A stretch of DNA of 64,000 nt from JBBWZH01 sp035544115 (GCA_963714145.1 OY970235.1:9610001-9674000), one strand, 5' to 3'. Shown: positions 33,482-42,370, counted from the first letter of the stretch. The notes: generated from the letters alone by a model not told the origin. Numbers and translations: made by a program.

Positions 33482-34468
33482 ATGACGCAGGAGGGGAGCG
33501 GGCCGCCGGCCGTCACGGTGCGCGGCCTGGTCAAGCGGTACGGCGACGTGACCGCGGTCGACGGCGTCGACCTCGATGTGCGGCCCGGCGAGACGTTCGG
33601 CTTCCTCGGCCCGAACGGCGCGGGCAAGTCCACCACCATCAACATCCTCTGCACGCTGGTGAAACCCACCGCCGGCACGGCCGCGGTGGCCGGCTACGAC
33701 GTGCGCACCCAGCGGGACGAGGTGCGCCGCTCGATCGGCCTGGTCTTCCAGGAGTCCACTGTGGACAACTACCTGACCGCCGAGCAGAACCTGCGCTTCC
33801 ACGCCGACCTGTACGGGGTGGAGCGGGCCGGCCTGGCCGCCCGGCTGGACCAGGTGCTGGAGATGGTCGGGCTGGCCGACCGGCGGCGCGACCTGGTGGA
33901 GAAGTTCTCCGGCGGGATGAAGCGCCGGCTGGAGATCGCCCGCGGCCTGCTGCACGCCCCCCAGGTGCTGTTCCTGGACGAGCCGACGATCGGGCTCGAC
34001 CCAGTCAGCCGGGCCGGGATGTGGGACTACCTCGCCGAGCTGCGGCAGCGCGAGGACATCACGGTCTTCCTCACCACGCACTACCTGGACGAGGCCGAGC
34101 ACTGCGACCGGATCGCGATCATCAACGCCGGCAGGATCGTCGCGCTGGACACGCCCGCGGCGCTGAAGGCCAGCATCGGCGCCGACCGGGTCACCATCGG
34201 CACCGCCGACGACGAGGCCGCGATGGTCGCACTGCGCGACCGGTTCCGCCTCGACCCGGCCCGGCACGGCGGCGCGATCACGATCTCGGTCGAGGGCGGC
34301 GAGCAGTTCGTCCCGCGGCTGTTCGCCGAGCTCGGGGTGCCGATCCGGTCGGTCAGCGTGGCCCGGCCCACCCTGGACGACGTGTTCGTCGCGTACACCG
34401 GCCACACCATCACCGAAGCCGACAAGTTCGCTGGGCCTGGGCGGATGCCCATGGTCGGAAGGAGATAG
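33482..34468 (+). CDS. DrrA-like ABC exporter ATPase
   Basis: 328 residues from ATG at 33482 with AAGGAG. Walker A GPNGAGKST, Q-loop VFQEST, signature FSGGMKRRLEIARGL, Walker B VLFLDEPTIGLDP and H-loop TTHYLDEAEH are intact. The C-terminal extension (about residues 225-315) with RPTLDDVFVAYTGHTI is the mark of the DrrA/daunorubicin-type drug exporters. The TetR regulator in front and the ABC-2 permease four bases behind form a typical drug-resistance or self-protection unit; the substrate is unknown. Confidence 0.95.
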   Translation: MTQEGSGPPAVTVRGLVKRYGDVTAVDGVDLDVRPGETFGFLGPNGAGKSTTINILCTLVKPTAGTAAVAGYDVRTQRDEVRRSIGLVFQESTVDNYLTAEQNLRFHADLYGVERAGLAARLDQVLEMVGLADRRRDLVEKFSGGMKRRLEIARGLLHAPQVLFLDEPTIGLDPVSRAGMWDYLAELRQREDITVFLTTHYLDEAEHCDRIAIINAGRIVALDTPAALKASIGADRVTIGTADDEAAMVALRDRFRLDPARHGGAITISVEGGEQFVPRLFAELGVPIRSVSVARPTLDDVFVAYTGHTITEADKFAGPGRMPMVGRR

Positions 34469-34472
34469 CCAG

Positions 34473-35372
34473 GTGTCCGCCACCTCGACGACCACCGCCG
34501 CCAGCAGCGCCACCCCGGCCGGGCCGCCGGTCGTGCCGGTCCGGCTACCCGCCCGCGGGCTGCGCCAGGACCTCCGGACGATCTCCGTGGTCTGGCGCCG
34601 CGAGCTGCTCCAGTTCCGGCACGCCCCGGCCCGCGCGCTGTCCTCGTTCATTCAGCCGCTGCTGTTCCTGTTCGTGCTCGGCGGCGGGCTGGGCTCGGTG
34701 ATCCACCCCGGCGGCGGCGAGGCGAAGTTCAGCACGTTCCTGTTCCCGGGCGTGCTGGCCACCTCGGTCATGTTCACCGCGGTGTTCTCCGGCATCTCCA
34801 TGATCTGGGACCGGCAGCTCGGGTTCCTGCGCGAGATGCTGGTCGCCCCGGTCCGGCGCGGCGCGATCCTGATCGGCAAGTGCCTCGGCGGGGCCACCAT
34901 CGCCACCGGCCAGAGCGTCCTGCTGCTGGCCCTCTGCGGGCTGGTCGGCGTCCCGTACAACCCGGCCGTGCTGCTGGCCCTGGTCCTGCTGATGTTCGTG
35001 GGCAGCTTCGCGATCACCGCCTGCGGTGTGCTGATCGGCGTCCGGCTCAAGCAGATGCAGGCGGCGATGCCGATCACCCAGCTGGTGATCACGCCGATGA
35101 TGTTCCTGTCCGGCTCGCTGTTCCCGCTGTCCGGGCTGCCGGGCTGGCTGCACATCGCCACCCGGCTGAACCCGCTCACCTACGCGGTCGACCCGATGCG
35201 CACGGTCGTGTTCGCGCACCTGAACATCTCGCCGGCCACGAAGGCGGTGTTCGATCCCGGCGTGACCTGGGCCGGGTGGCGGGTGCCGGCGCTGGTCGAG
35301 ATCGGCGTGGTGGTCGCGGTCGGCGTCATCCTGCTCAGCATCGCGACCGCGCTGTTCAACCGGGAGGGCTGA
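34473..35372 (+). CDS. ABC-2 type (DrrB-like) exporter permease
   Basis: 299 residues from GTG at 34473 with AAGGAG upstream. Six hydrophobic segments are visible, starting at ALSSFIQPLLFLFVLGGGLGSVI and including FLFPGVLATSVMFTAVFSGISMI and LVLLMFVGSFAITACGVLIGVRL. The ABC-2 signature region FLSGSLFPLSGLPGWLHIATRLNPLTYAVDPMR is well conserved. It should dimerise and pair with the DrrA-like ATPase for export. An N-terminal cytoplasmic stretch of about 35 residues rich in Ser/Thr/Pro precedes the membrane part. Confidence 0.93.
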   Translation: MSATSTTTAASSATPAGPPVVPVRLPARGLRQDLRTISVVWRRELLQFRHAPARALSSFIQPLLFLFVLGGGLGSVIHPGGGEAKFSTFLFPGVLATSVMFTAVFSGISMIWDRQLGFLREMLVAPVRRGAILIGKCLGGATIATGQSVLLLALCGLVGVPYNPAVLLALVLLMFVGSFAITACGVLIGVRLKQMQAAMPITQLVITPMMFLSGSLFPLSGLPGWLHIATRLNPLTYAVDPMRTVVFAHLNISPATKAVFDPGVTWAGWRVPALVEIGVVVAVGVILLSIATALFNREG

Positions 35373-35509
35373 CCCGACCCCGCCGTGCCCTGGCGCCGTC
35401 GCCGCGGCGCCGGGCCGGCGGTACCCCGGGTGCCCCCGGCGGTGCCGGGGTGCCTGGCCGGGCGGTCACCGGCTACGGCAGCGCCGGGGCCCCCGGCCGG
35501 GCGCCGGCG

Positions 35510-35809
35510 TCAGCCGGCCTGGGCGGCGCGGACGATCTCGTCGATCCGGCCGGCCAGGGTGAGGTCGGCGGCGGTGACACCGCCGGCGGAGTGGGTGACG
35601 CAGGCGAACGTGAGCGTCCGCCAGCGGATGTCGATGTCCGGGTGGTGGTCCATCCCTTCGGCCACCTCGGCGACCCGGTCCACCACGTCGATCGCGGCCG
35701 GGAAGCTGGGCAGCTCGGCGGTGCGCCGGATGCCGTCCGGGTCACCGGTCCAACCGTCCAATCCGGACAGTCCGGTGTCGATCTGGTCGGCGGTCAGCGG
35801 GTCGGGCAT
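35510..35809 (-). CDS. pterin-4a-carbinolamine dehydratase
   Basis: 99 residues from ATG at 35809. The motif VAEGMDHHPDIDIRWRTLTFACVTHSAGGVTAADLTLAGRID carries the conserved His-His-Pro and the later His typical of the DCoH/PhhB family. It recycles the 4a-carbinolamine form of tetrahydropterin; in many actinobacteria its partner hydroxylase is not known. It diverges from the Nudix gene with only 33 bases between starts. Confidence 0.93.
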   Translation of the reverse strand: MPDPLTADQIDTGLSGLDGWTGDPDGIRRTAELPSFPAAIDVVDRVAEVAEGMDHHPDIDIRWRTLTFACVTHSAGGVTAADLTLAGRIDEIVRAAQAG

Positions 35810-35842
35810 CGGTCCTCCGTGGTCGGTTGAGAGGGTGGACGG

Positions 35843-36670
35843 GTGACACTGGTGCGGGCGGCGGTACTCATCTCAGCACCGATCGGGTCCGTGTACGAGC
35901 AGGTGCGGGAGCGGGCGCGCCGCCCGCTGCCCTGGCTGGGCCGGACCTGGCCGGTGCGGGAACAGCCGCCGGCCCGGCTCGAGCGGGCCGGTGCCGGCCC
36001 AGGCGGGTTCGACTGGTCGGTGCGGCGGGCCTGCTGGCTGGTGCAGACCGGTGGCGGCACGCTGCTCACCGACGAGCTGGCCTGGACGCCGCCGTTCGGC
36101 CGGGCCGGTCGCCTGGCCGACGCCCTGCTGCTGCGCCGCGCGCTACTGCGCGCGCTGGTCACGAACGCCGCCGCCGTGAAAGCCGGCGCCGAACGCGCCG
36201 CCGGGGCCGGGCAGCCGAGCCGGCCCGCGGTGGCGTCCAACGGACCGCCGCCGGGCCTGGCGGTGTCCACTGTGGACGATGGGGTGCTGGTGGTAGGGGC
36301 GGCGCTGTTCGACCCGGACGGGCGGGTGCTGGCCGCGCAGCGGGACCGCCCGCCGGAGCTCGCCGGGCGCTGGGAGTTCCCCGGCGGCAAGGTCGAGCCG
36401 GGCGAGTCGGAGACCGCCGCGCTGGTCCGGGAGTGCCGGGAGGAGCTGGGCGTCGGCATCCAGGTGCAGGACCGGCTCGGCGGCGACCTACCCGTTGCGG
36501 GTGGCGGCCTCCTGCGGGTCTGGCGTGGCCGGATCACCGCCGGTCAGCCGAGCCCACGGGAACACCGGGCGCTGCGCTGGCTGGCTCCGGACGAGCTCGA
36601 CGACGTCGACTGGCTGCCCGCCGACCGACCCCTGATCGACCTGCTCCGCCGGCCGGCGCAGCAGCGCTGA
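35843..36670 (+). CDS. SRPBCC-like domain fused to a MutT-type Nudix hydrolase
   Basis: 275 residues from GTG at 35843. The N-terminal half (about residues 1-120; VRAAVLISAPIGSVYEQVRERARRPLPWLGRTW...FDWSVRRACWLVQTGGGTLLTDELAWTPPFG) reads like a SRPBCC/polyketide-cyclase fold. The C-terminal half is a Nudix domain with the full box GGKVEPGESETAALVRECREELG (about 181-203) and the MutT-type strand GRWEFPGG. MutT enzymes hydrolyse oxidised dNTPs such as 8-oxo-dGTP; the fused domain may add ligand binding. Its last 183 bases overlap the converging sensor kinase gene. Confidence 0.85.
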   Translation: MTLVRAAVLISAPIGSVYEQVRERARRPLPWLGRTWPVREQPPARLERAGAGPGGFDWSVRRACWLVQTGGGTLLTDELAWTPPFGRAGRLADALLLRRALLRALVTNAAAVKAGAERAAGAGQPSRPAVASNGPPPGLAVSTVDDGVLVVGAALFDPDGRVLAAQRDRPPELAGRWEFPGGKVEPGESETAALVRECREELGVGIQVQDRLGGDLPVAGGGLLRVWRGRITAGQPSPREHRALRWLAPDELDDVDWLPADRPLIDLLRRPAQQR

Positions 36671-38665
36671 CCCGCGGTCGGCCCGCAGTGCCGCGGGCGC
36701 CGAGCTGGTCTCGACCGTCGCTCCGGCCGGCGCCGCCGGCCGCTCCGGCCTGGTCCGGCCCTGGTCCGGCCCGGCCGGGTCCGCGAGCGGGAGCCGGACG
36801 ACGAAGCGGGCGCCGCGGTCGCTGTCAGCGACGTGCGCGTCACCGCCGTGCCGGGCCGCGATGCCGGCGACGATGGCCAGGCCCAGGCCGGCGCCGCCAT
36901 GGTCCCGGCTGCGGTCGTCGTCCAACCGGGTGAACCGGCCGAACACGCGTTCCCGGTCGGCCGCGGCGACGCCCGGGCCGTCGTCCGCGACCTCCAGCAG
37001 CACCCAGGCGCGGTTCGATCGCAGGCTGACCGTGACGGTGCTGGCGGCGTGCCGGCCGGCGTTGTCCAGCAGGTTGCGCAGCAGCCGGCCGAGCTGTGAC
37101 TCGTCGCCGGGCACCTCGAGCCGCCCGGTCGACTCCGCCGCCCCGACCAGCGTCGCGGCCCGGCCCGGTTCTCCCGGCTCGGGGACGACCGGGACGGCCA
37201 GCTCCGCCGGCCCGGCCAGTCGCGCCGCCCGGCCGGGCTCGGCCGGCCTCCCGGCCAGTCCCGGCTCGTCCGGTTCTGCCGGCCTGGCGGGTTCTGCCGG
37301 CCCGGCCGGTTTCCCGGCCAGTCCCGGTCCGGCCGGTTCTGTCGGTCTGGCGGGTTCTCCCGGTCTGGCGGGTTCTGCCGACTCGGCCGGTGTCCCGGCC
37401 AAGTCCGGCTCGGCCGATTCGGCCGGTGCGGCCGATTCGGTCGGGGCGTCCGGCAGCGGGCCCGGCCCGGCCGCCAGGAACCGGGGGCCGTCCGGGTTCA
37501 GGTACGCGCGCTCGGCGAGTTGCTCGGCGACCAGTGCGTTGAGGTCGACCAGTGGCCCGGCCGGCCCGGCCGGCCCGGCGGGCCGGTCCGCGCGGGCCAG
37601 CGTGAGCAGGTCCTCGGTCAGCGATTGCAGGCGTTTCGCGGCGCGCAGCGCGGCTGCCGCGGCGGCCGGCCAGCTGGCCGGGTCCGGGTGGGCGACGGCC
37701 ACCTCGAGTTCGTTGCGCAGCCCGGCCAGCGGGCTGCGCAGCTCGTGCGCCGCGTCCGCGACGAACTGGCGTTGCTGTTCCACGGCTGCCTGCAGCCGGT
37801 CCAGGGTGGCGTTGGTGGTCACCGCGAGCCGGCCGATCTCGTCGCCGGTCGGCGGGACCGGCACCCGTCGGCCCAGGTCCCGCGCGGTGATGTCGGCCAG
37901 CTGCGCCCGGATCGCGTCGACCGGGCGCAGCACCCGGCCGGCCACCACCCAGGTGAGGCAGCCCACCAGCAGGGCCGCGACCGGCAGCGCCAGCACCAGC
38001 GTGCGGTCGACCGCGGCCACCGCAGCCTCGGCCTCGAACGGCGAGGCCAGCGCGTAGATCCGGATGATCTCCGGGTCGTTCGGCGCGCTGGTCGGCAGCC
38101 GGCTGGGAGGCGCGGCGGGGTCGTAGCCGCTGAGCGGACGCACCCCGCGCAGCACCCAGAGTTGCCGGTACACCGCTGCGGTCACCACCCGCTGCTCGAC
38201 CGCGAGGGTGACCGTGCGGCCGTCGAGCGGGGTGCCGATGTCGTCGTGGCTGAGATCGAGCGTGGTCCGGCTCCGGTCCGGGACCCCCGTGACGGCCGGG
38301 GCCAGTTCCCCGTGCCCGCTGATGTACGGCCCGAGGTAGCCGGCATAGGTCAGCACCGTGCCGTCCTCGGCCATCATCACCCAGCTGGACGTCTCGACCT
38401 TGGCGTTGATGTAGAGCCCGACCCGGTTGTCGAAACGCAGCGGGTAGCCGGGCCACCCGTCGGTCAGGAACAGCTCGCCGACCGCGGCCGCCACGACGAA
38501 CGCCTGCTGGGTGGAGGCGTCCATCTGCCGCTGGTAGAGGGAATGCCGCTGCCAGACCGCCCCGGTGCCGAAGGCGACCGCGGTGACCAGCGTCGCCAGC
38601 ACCGCGGCGCGGAGCCGGATGGAGGCACGCCAGCGCGGCACCCGGATCCGGCTACGCATGGCCAT
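36488..38665 (-). CDS. sensor histidine kinase with a large insertion in the ATP-binding domain
   Basis: 725 residues from ATG at 38665 (a second ATG at 38659). It shows a membrane helix (about residues 17-37), an extracellular sensor of about 180 residues, a second helix (about 225-245), HAMP, HisKA with phospho-acceptor His near 307 (FVADAAHELRSPLAGL), and HATPase_c with the N box NLLDNAGRHA (about 530), DDGPGV and GGAGLGLAIV. Between HisKA and the N box lies a run of about 115 residues of Pro/Ala/Glu/Gly (about 398-512), absent from ordinary kinases. The frame closes 183 bases inside the Nudix gene on the other strand. The start overlaps the response regulator stop by 14 bases. Confidence 0.9.
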   Translation of the reverse strand: MAMRSRIRVPRWRASIRLRAAVLATLVTAVAFGTGAVWQRHSLYQRQMDASTQQAFVVAAAVGELFLTDGWPGYPLRFDNRVGLYINAKVETSSWVMMAEDGTVLTYAGYLGPYISGHGELAPAVTGVPDRSRTTLDLSHDDIGTPLDGRTVTLAVEQRVVTAAVYRQLWVLRGVRPLSGYDPAAPPSRLPTSAPNDPEIIRIYALASPFEAEAAVAAVDRTLVLALPVAALLVGCLTWVVAGRVLRPVDAIRAQLADITARDLGRRVPVPPTGDEIGRLAVTTNATLDRLQAAVEQQRQFVADAAHELRSPLAGLRNELEVAVAHPDPASWPAAAAAALRAAKRLQSLTEDLLTLARADRPAGPAGPAGPLVDLNALVAEQLAERAYLNPDGPRFLAAGPGPLPDAPTESAAPAESAEPDLAGTPAESAEPARPGEPARPTEPAGPGLAGKPAGPAEPARPAEPDEPGLAGRPAEPGRAARLAGPAELAVPVVPEPGEPGRAATLVGAAESTGRLEVPGDESQLGRLLRNLLDNAGRHAASTVTVSLRSNRAWVLLEVADDGPGVAAADRERVFGRFTRLDDDRSRDHGGAGLGLAIVAGIAARHGGDAHVADSDRGARFVVRLPLADPAGPDQGRTRPERPAAPAGATVETSSAPAALRADRGSALLRRPAEQVDQGSVGGQPVDVVELVRSQPAQRPVFPWARLTGGDPATPDPQEAATRNG

Positions 38666-39329
38666 CGACCAGCCGGTAACCGGCGCCGCGCACGGTCTCG
38701 ATGCTGCGCCGGCCGAACGGCAGGTCGATCTTGCGGCGCAGCGTCCGGACGTACACCTCGACGATGTTGACGTCGCCGTCGAACGCGGTGTCCCAGACCT
38801 CGTCGATGATCTCGATCTTGCTCACCACCTCACCGGGCCGCCGGCCGAGGCAGGCCAGCACCGCGAACTCCTTGGCGGTCAGCGGGATCGGCACCGCGCC
38901 CCGCTGGCAGCGCCGGTCGGCCGGGTCGACCACCAGGTCGCCGACCCGCAGCACCACCGGCCGCCCGGTGCCGCCGCGCCGGATCAGCGCCCGCAGCCGC
39001 GCGACCAGCACGATGTACGAGAACGGCTTGCAGAGGTAGTCGTCCGCGCCGAGGTCGAGCGCGTCGGCCTCGTCGTACTCGCCGTCCTTCGCGGTGAGGA
39101 TCAGCACCGGGGTGGCCACCAGGTCGCGGCGCAGCGCGGCGCAGACCCGGTAGCCGTTCAGGCCGGGCAGCATCAGGTCCAGGATGATCGCCTGGTACGG
39201 ATGGCTTCGGCCCAGTTCCAGGCCGCGGTCGCCGTCGTGGGCCAGCTCGACCGCGTACCCCTCGGCGACCAGGCCCCGGCGGACCGACTCGGCCAGGTCA
39301 CGGTCGTCCTCGACTACCAGGACTGCCAC
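38652..39329 (-). CDS. OmpR/PhoB-family response regulator
   Basis: 225 residues from GTG at 39329; an in-frame ATG at 39371 would add 14 residues and overlap the operator-like repeats. The receiver domain shows VVEDD, phospho-acceptor Asp in IILDLMLPGLNG, the conserved Thr in ILTAKD and Lys in CKPFS. The C-terminal winged helix has LTAKEFAVLACLGRRPGEVVSK and VNIVEVYVRTLRRKI...VRGAGYRL. It pairs with the overlapping kinase gene. Phased boxes just upstream suggest autoregulation and control of the divergent DUF2079 gene. Confidence 0.94.
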   Translation of the reverse strand: MAVLVVEDDRDLAESVRRGLVAEGYAVELAHDGDRGLELGRSHPYQAIILDLMLPGLNGYRVCAALRRDLVATPVLILTAKDGEYDEADALDLGADDYLCKPFSYIVLVARLRALIRRGGTGRPVVLRVGDLVVDPADRRCQRGAVPIPLTAKEFAVLACLGRRPGEVVSKIEIIDEVWDTAFDGDVNIVEVYVRTLRRKIDLPFGRRSIETVRGAGYRLVDGHA

Positions 39330-39351
39330 CGCCGTATCATGCCAGCCGGCA

Positions 39352-39399
39352 CTGAAACAAAGCTGAAGCATTTTTCAGGTTGCTTCAGGGCAGCTTCAG
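39352..39399. promoter_or_regulatory. five helically phased CTGAA/TTCAG boxes
   Basis: CTGAA at 39352 and 39363 and its reverse complement TTCAG at 39374, 39384 and 39395 are 11, 11, 10 and 11 bases apart. All five lie on one face of the helix, in the spacer between the response regulator (start 39329) and the divergent DUF2079 gene (start 39424). This is the layout expected for cooperative binding of an OmpR-type regulator. Confidence 0.65.
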
Positions 39400-39423
39400 C
39401 GCCCGCTGCCTAGCGTCGCCGGC

Positions 39424-40998
39424 GTGCCGACCCGTCCGCCTGCCACCGCCGCCCGACGGTCCACATTAGACAGTCCACAATCGACAGTCGAGCGGCCGGG
39501 TCGGCCCGGCCGAGCGGACCGGGGGGAGAACCTCCCCCGCCGGTCGGACCGGCCGGCCGGCCGGCTGGCCGGCCTGGCGAGCCGGCTGGCGGTAGCGGTC
39601 GATCGGCCACCGGTGCCGGCGGCGGCCCGGTGGCGGCGCCCGGCGGTCCCGTACGTGCTGGCCGGCGTGCTGTTCGTGGCCTACGCGACGGTCTCCGTGA
39701 GCAAGCACCTGCGGCTCCGCAGCACCGGCTACGACCTGGGCATCTTCGAGCAGGCGGTGCGGGCGTACGCGCACGGCCGGGCGCCGGTGGCCGAGCTGAA
39801 AGGGGCCGGCTACAACCTGCTCGGCGACCACTTCCACCCCGCGCTGGCCGTGCTCGCGCCGGCCTACCGGTTGTTCCCGAGCCCGATCACGCTGCTGGTC
39901 GCGCAGGCGCTGCTGCTCGCCGCCTCCGCCATCCCGGTCACCCGGCTGGCCATCGCCCGGCTCGGGCCGGGCGCCGGCGCCTGCATCGGGGTCGCGTACG
40001 GGCTGTCCTGGGGGCTGCAGCAGGCGATCTGGTTCGACGTCCACGAGGTCTGCCTGGCGGTGCCACTGCTGGCGCTCTCGCTGGAGCGGCTGGCCACCGG
40101 GCGCTGGGCGGCCGCAGTGGCCTGGGCCGCGCCACTGGTGCTGGTCAAGGAGGATCTACCGGCGACGGTGGCAGCCATCGGGGGGTACCTGCTGCTGCGC
40201 CGGCAGTGGCGGCTCGGCGCGGCGACCGTGGTCGGGGCGGTCGCGGCCGGGCTGCTGATCGTGCTGGTGGCGATCCCGGCCGCGAACCCCCAGCACGGCT
40301 ACGGCTACACCGAGCTGGCCACACCGGCCGGCAACCCGCTGAGCCGGCTGCTGCTGCCCGGCGTCAAGGGCTGGACGGTGCTGGCCCTGCTCGCGCCGAC
40401 CGGCTTCGTCGCCCTGCGGTCCGGGCTGCTGCTGCTCGCGGTGCCGACGCTGCTGTGGCGGTTCTGGGGGACGATCCCGTTCTACTGGGGCACCGGGTTC
40501 CACTACAACGCCGTGCTGATGCCGATCGTCTTCGTGGCCTGCGTCGAGGGCCTGACCCGGATCACCGCCGAACCGGCCGGCTGGCCGGCCTGGCTGCCGC
40601 CGGCCCGGTTGGCGCGGCTGGTGCCGCCGGCCGCCGCCGGCGCCGCGCTGGCCCTCACCCTGGTGCTGCCGCTCGGCATGCTGGCCACGCCGGCCCGGCT
40701 GGTGCCGGACGCCCGCACGGACGCCGCCCGCCAGCTGCTGGGCATGATCCCGGACGGCGCCTCGGTCGCCGCCAGCAACCGGCTGGCGCCCCAGCTCACC
40801 GCGCGCTGCCAGGTCTACCTGTTCCCGAACCAGCCGGACCGGACCACCCGGCCGGACTGGATCGCCAGCACCGACCCGCCGGACGACTCGTTCGGCCCAC
40901 CCGAGCGCACCGCGGAGCGGCTGGTCGAGGCGGCCGGGCGGGACTACCACGTGGTCGGCCGCGGCGGCGGCATCGTCATCCTGCGCCGCGGCCGCTGA
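39424..40998 (+). CDS. DUF2079-family polytopic membrane protein
   Basis: 524 residues from GTG at 39424. A basic, disordered N-terminus of about 75 residues precedes eight or more hydrophobic segments. The region STGYDLGIFEQAVRAYAHGRAPV...LLGDHFHPALAVLAPAYRLFPSPITLLVAQALLLA is the DUF2079 signature, a group resembling GT-C glycosyltransferases, with GDHFHP as a candidate active-site loop. A C-terminal soluble domain (MIPDGASVAASNRLAPQLTARCQVYLFP) follows. A role in transfer of sugars from lipid carriers is plausible but unproven. It is divergent from the two-component system and may be its target. Confidence 0.85.
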   Translation: MPTRPPATAARRSTLDSPQSTVERPGRPGRADRGENLPRRSDRPAGRLAGLASRLAVAVDRPPVPAAARWRRPAVPYVLAGVLFVAYATVSVSKHLRLRSTGYDLGIFEQAVRAYAHGRAPVAELKGAGYNLLGDHFHPALAVLAPAYRLFPSPITLLVAQALLLAASAIPVTRLAIARLGPGAGACIGVAYGLSWGLQQAIWFDVHEVCLAVPLLALSLERLATGRWAAAVAWAAPLVLVKEDLPATVAAIGGYLLLRRQWRLGAATVVGAVAAGLLIVLVAIPAANPQHGYGYTELATPAGNPLSRLLLPGVKGWTVLALLAPTGFVALRSGLLLLAVPTLLWRFWGTIPFYWGTGFHYNAVLMPIVFVACVEGLTRITAEPAGWPAWLPPARLARLVPPAAAGAALALTLVLPLGMLATPARLVPDARTDAARQLLGMIPDGASVAASNRLAPQLTARCQVYLFPNQPDRTTRPDWIASTDPPDDSFGPPERTAERLVEAAGRDYHVVGRGGGIVILRRGR

Positions 40999-41023
40999 CG
41001 AGCCGCCCGCCGGCCGCGCCGGG

Positions 41024-42370
41024 TCAGCCGCCGGCGCCGCCGGTGAAGTGCCAGCTGGCCAGGTGCAGGCTGGGCACCACGTAGGTGCCGCCGGTCCAGC
41101 GGTCGCTGTTGGAGTGGCCAGCCGAGCCGACGCCGCGCACCGTGCCGGGGCCCAGCGCGTCCACGAAGGACTGGGTGAAGCGCAGGTTGCGGACCGGCCG
41201 GACCACCTTGCCGTCCTCCACCAGCCAGACGCCGTTGCGGGTGAGCCCGGTGACCACCGTGGTGCGCGGATCCAGGATGCGGGTGTACCAGAAGTCGCTG
41301 ATCCAGAGCCCGCGTTCGATCTGGCCGGCGAGATCCGCCGCGGTGCCACCGGAGCCGGTGCCCAGCCGCAGGTTGACCGGGATCGGCCCCCACTGCTCGC
41401 TGCCCAGGACCGCGTGCCCGGTGCTGGCCGTGCCGGCCGCCGCCGCGGTCCGCCGGTCGTGCACCACGGCGCGGGTCACCCCGCCGGTGATCAGGTCCAG
41501 CCGGTGCCGCGGGGTGCCGTCGGCGTCGTACGGCAGCGAGGTGGACTGCTCGTCGTTGGGGTCGTCCCAGAGGTTGATCGCCGGGTCGAACTGCGCCTCG
41601 CCCAGCCGGACGAACGACCGGCCCTCGGCCACCGCGCGGGCGCTGAAGCCGTACATGCCGAGGAACTGCAGCACGTTCATCACGCAGGACGGTTCCAGCA
41701 CCACCTCGTAGTCGCCCGGCTCCAGGTCGCCCGGGCCGGCCGCGTCCTGCGCCGCGGTGGCCGCCGCGGCGCCGGCCTCGGCCCCGGACAGCTCGCTCAG
41801 CCGCACCGCGGTCAGCCGGAACACCCCGTCCGAGCTGCCGGTACGGGCGATGCCGTCGATGGTGGCGCCGGTGCTGTTACCGGTCAGCCGCTGCCCGGCG
41901 GTGTTCGCGTACACGGCCCGCTCGCTGCTGGTGCTGACGAAACCGGCCGTCTGCAGGCCGCCGGCCGCGGCGATGAACTCGCGGACCACGGCGGCCCGCT
42001 GATCCGGGGTGGTGACCGCGGTGGCCGGGTCCCAGTTGCCGGTGCCGGCGGCCGGCGCCGGGCCGGCCAGGCCGGGAAACGCCGGATCGACCGGGCGGTG
42101 CCGGGCGGCCGCCACCGTGGAGTCGACCAGCCGGGCCAGCGCCGCCGGGTCGACCCGGTTGGTGGTCGCGGTCGCCCAGTGCCCGTCGGTGGCCACCCGC
42201 AGCCGCACCCGCAGGTCCTCCTCGGCCACGTTCTGGTGCACGAACGAGGAGGCGAACCGGGTCAGCCCCTCGCTGTGCGCGATCACGTGCACGTCCGCCT
42301 CGGCGCCGGCGCCCACAGCCAGCTCCAACACCTGCTCCGCGATCCCGTCCAACCGCACCCCCTCGCTCAC
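41024..42370 (-). CDS. pmbA: TldD/PmbA-family protein (TldE/PmbA subunit)
   Basis: 448 residues from GTG at 42370, with GGAGG just upstream at the edge of the repeat cassette. It lacks the HExxxH motif and has the typical features of the PmbA/TldE partner (DLRVRLRVATDGHWATATTNRVD; STSSERAVYANTAGQRLTGNSTGATIDGIA; LEPSCVMNVLQFLGMYGFSA; NLRLGTGSGGTAADLAGQIERGLWI). TldD and TldE form a heterodimeric metalloprotease that trims peptides. It is downstream of tldD, with a 78-codon open repeat cassette between them. Confidence 0.92.
   Translation of the reverse strand: MSEGVRLDGIAEQVLELAVGAGAEADVHVIAHSEGLTRFASSFVHQNVAEEDLRVRLRVATDGHWATATTNRVDPAALARLVDSTVAAARHRPVDPAFPGLAGPAPAAGTGNWDPATAVTTPDQRAAVVREFIAAAGGLQTAGFVSTSSERAVYANTAGQRLTGNSTGATIDGIARTGSSDGVFRLTAVRLSELSGAEAGAAAATAAQDAAGPGDLEPGDYEVVLEPSCVMNVLQFLGMYGFSARAVAEGRSFVRLGEAQFDPAINLWDDPNDEQSTSLPYDADGTPRHRLDLITGGVTRAVVHDRRTAAAAGTASTGHAVLGSEQWGPIPVNLRLGTGSGGTAADLAGQIERGLWISDFWYTRILDPRTTVVTGLTRNGVWLVEDGKVVRPVRNLRFTQSFVDALGPGTVRGVGSAGHSNSDRWTGGTYVVPSLHLASWHFTGGAGG

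Noticed and set aside
39330..39371. Upstream ATG at 39371 as the response regulator start
   Set aside because: It would place the start inside the phased operator-like boxes and add residues not typical before the VLVVEDD strand.
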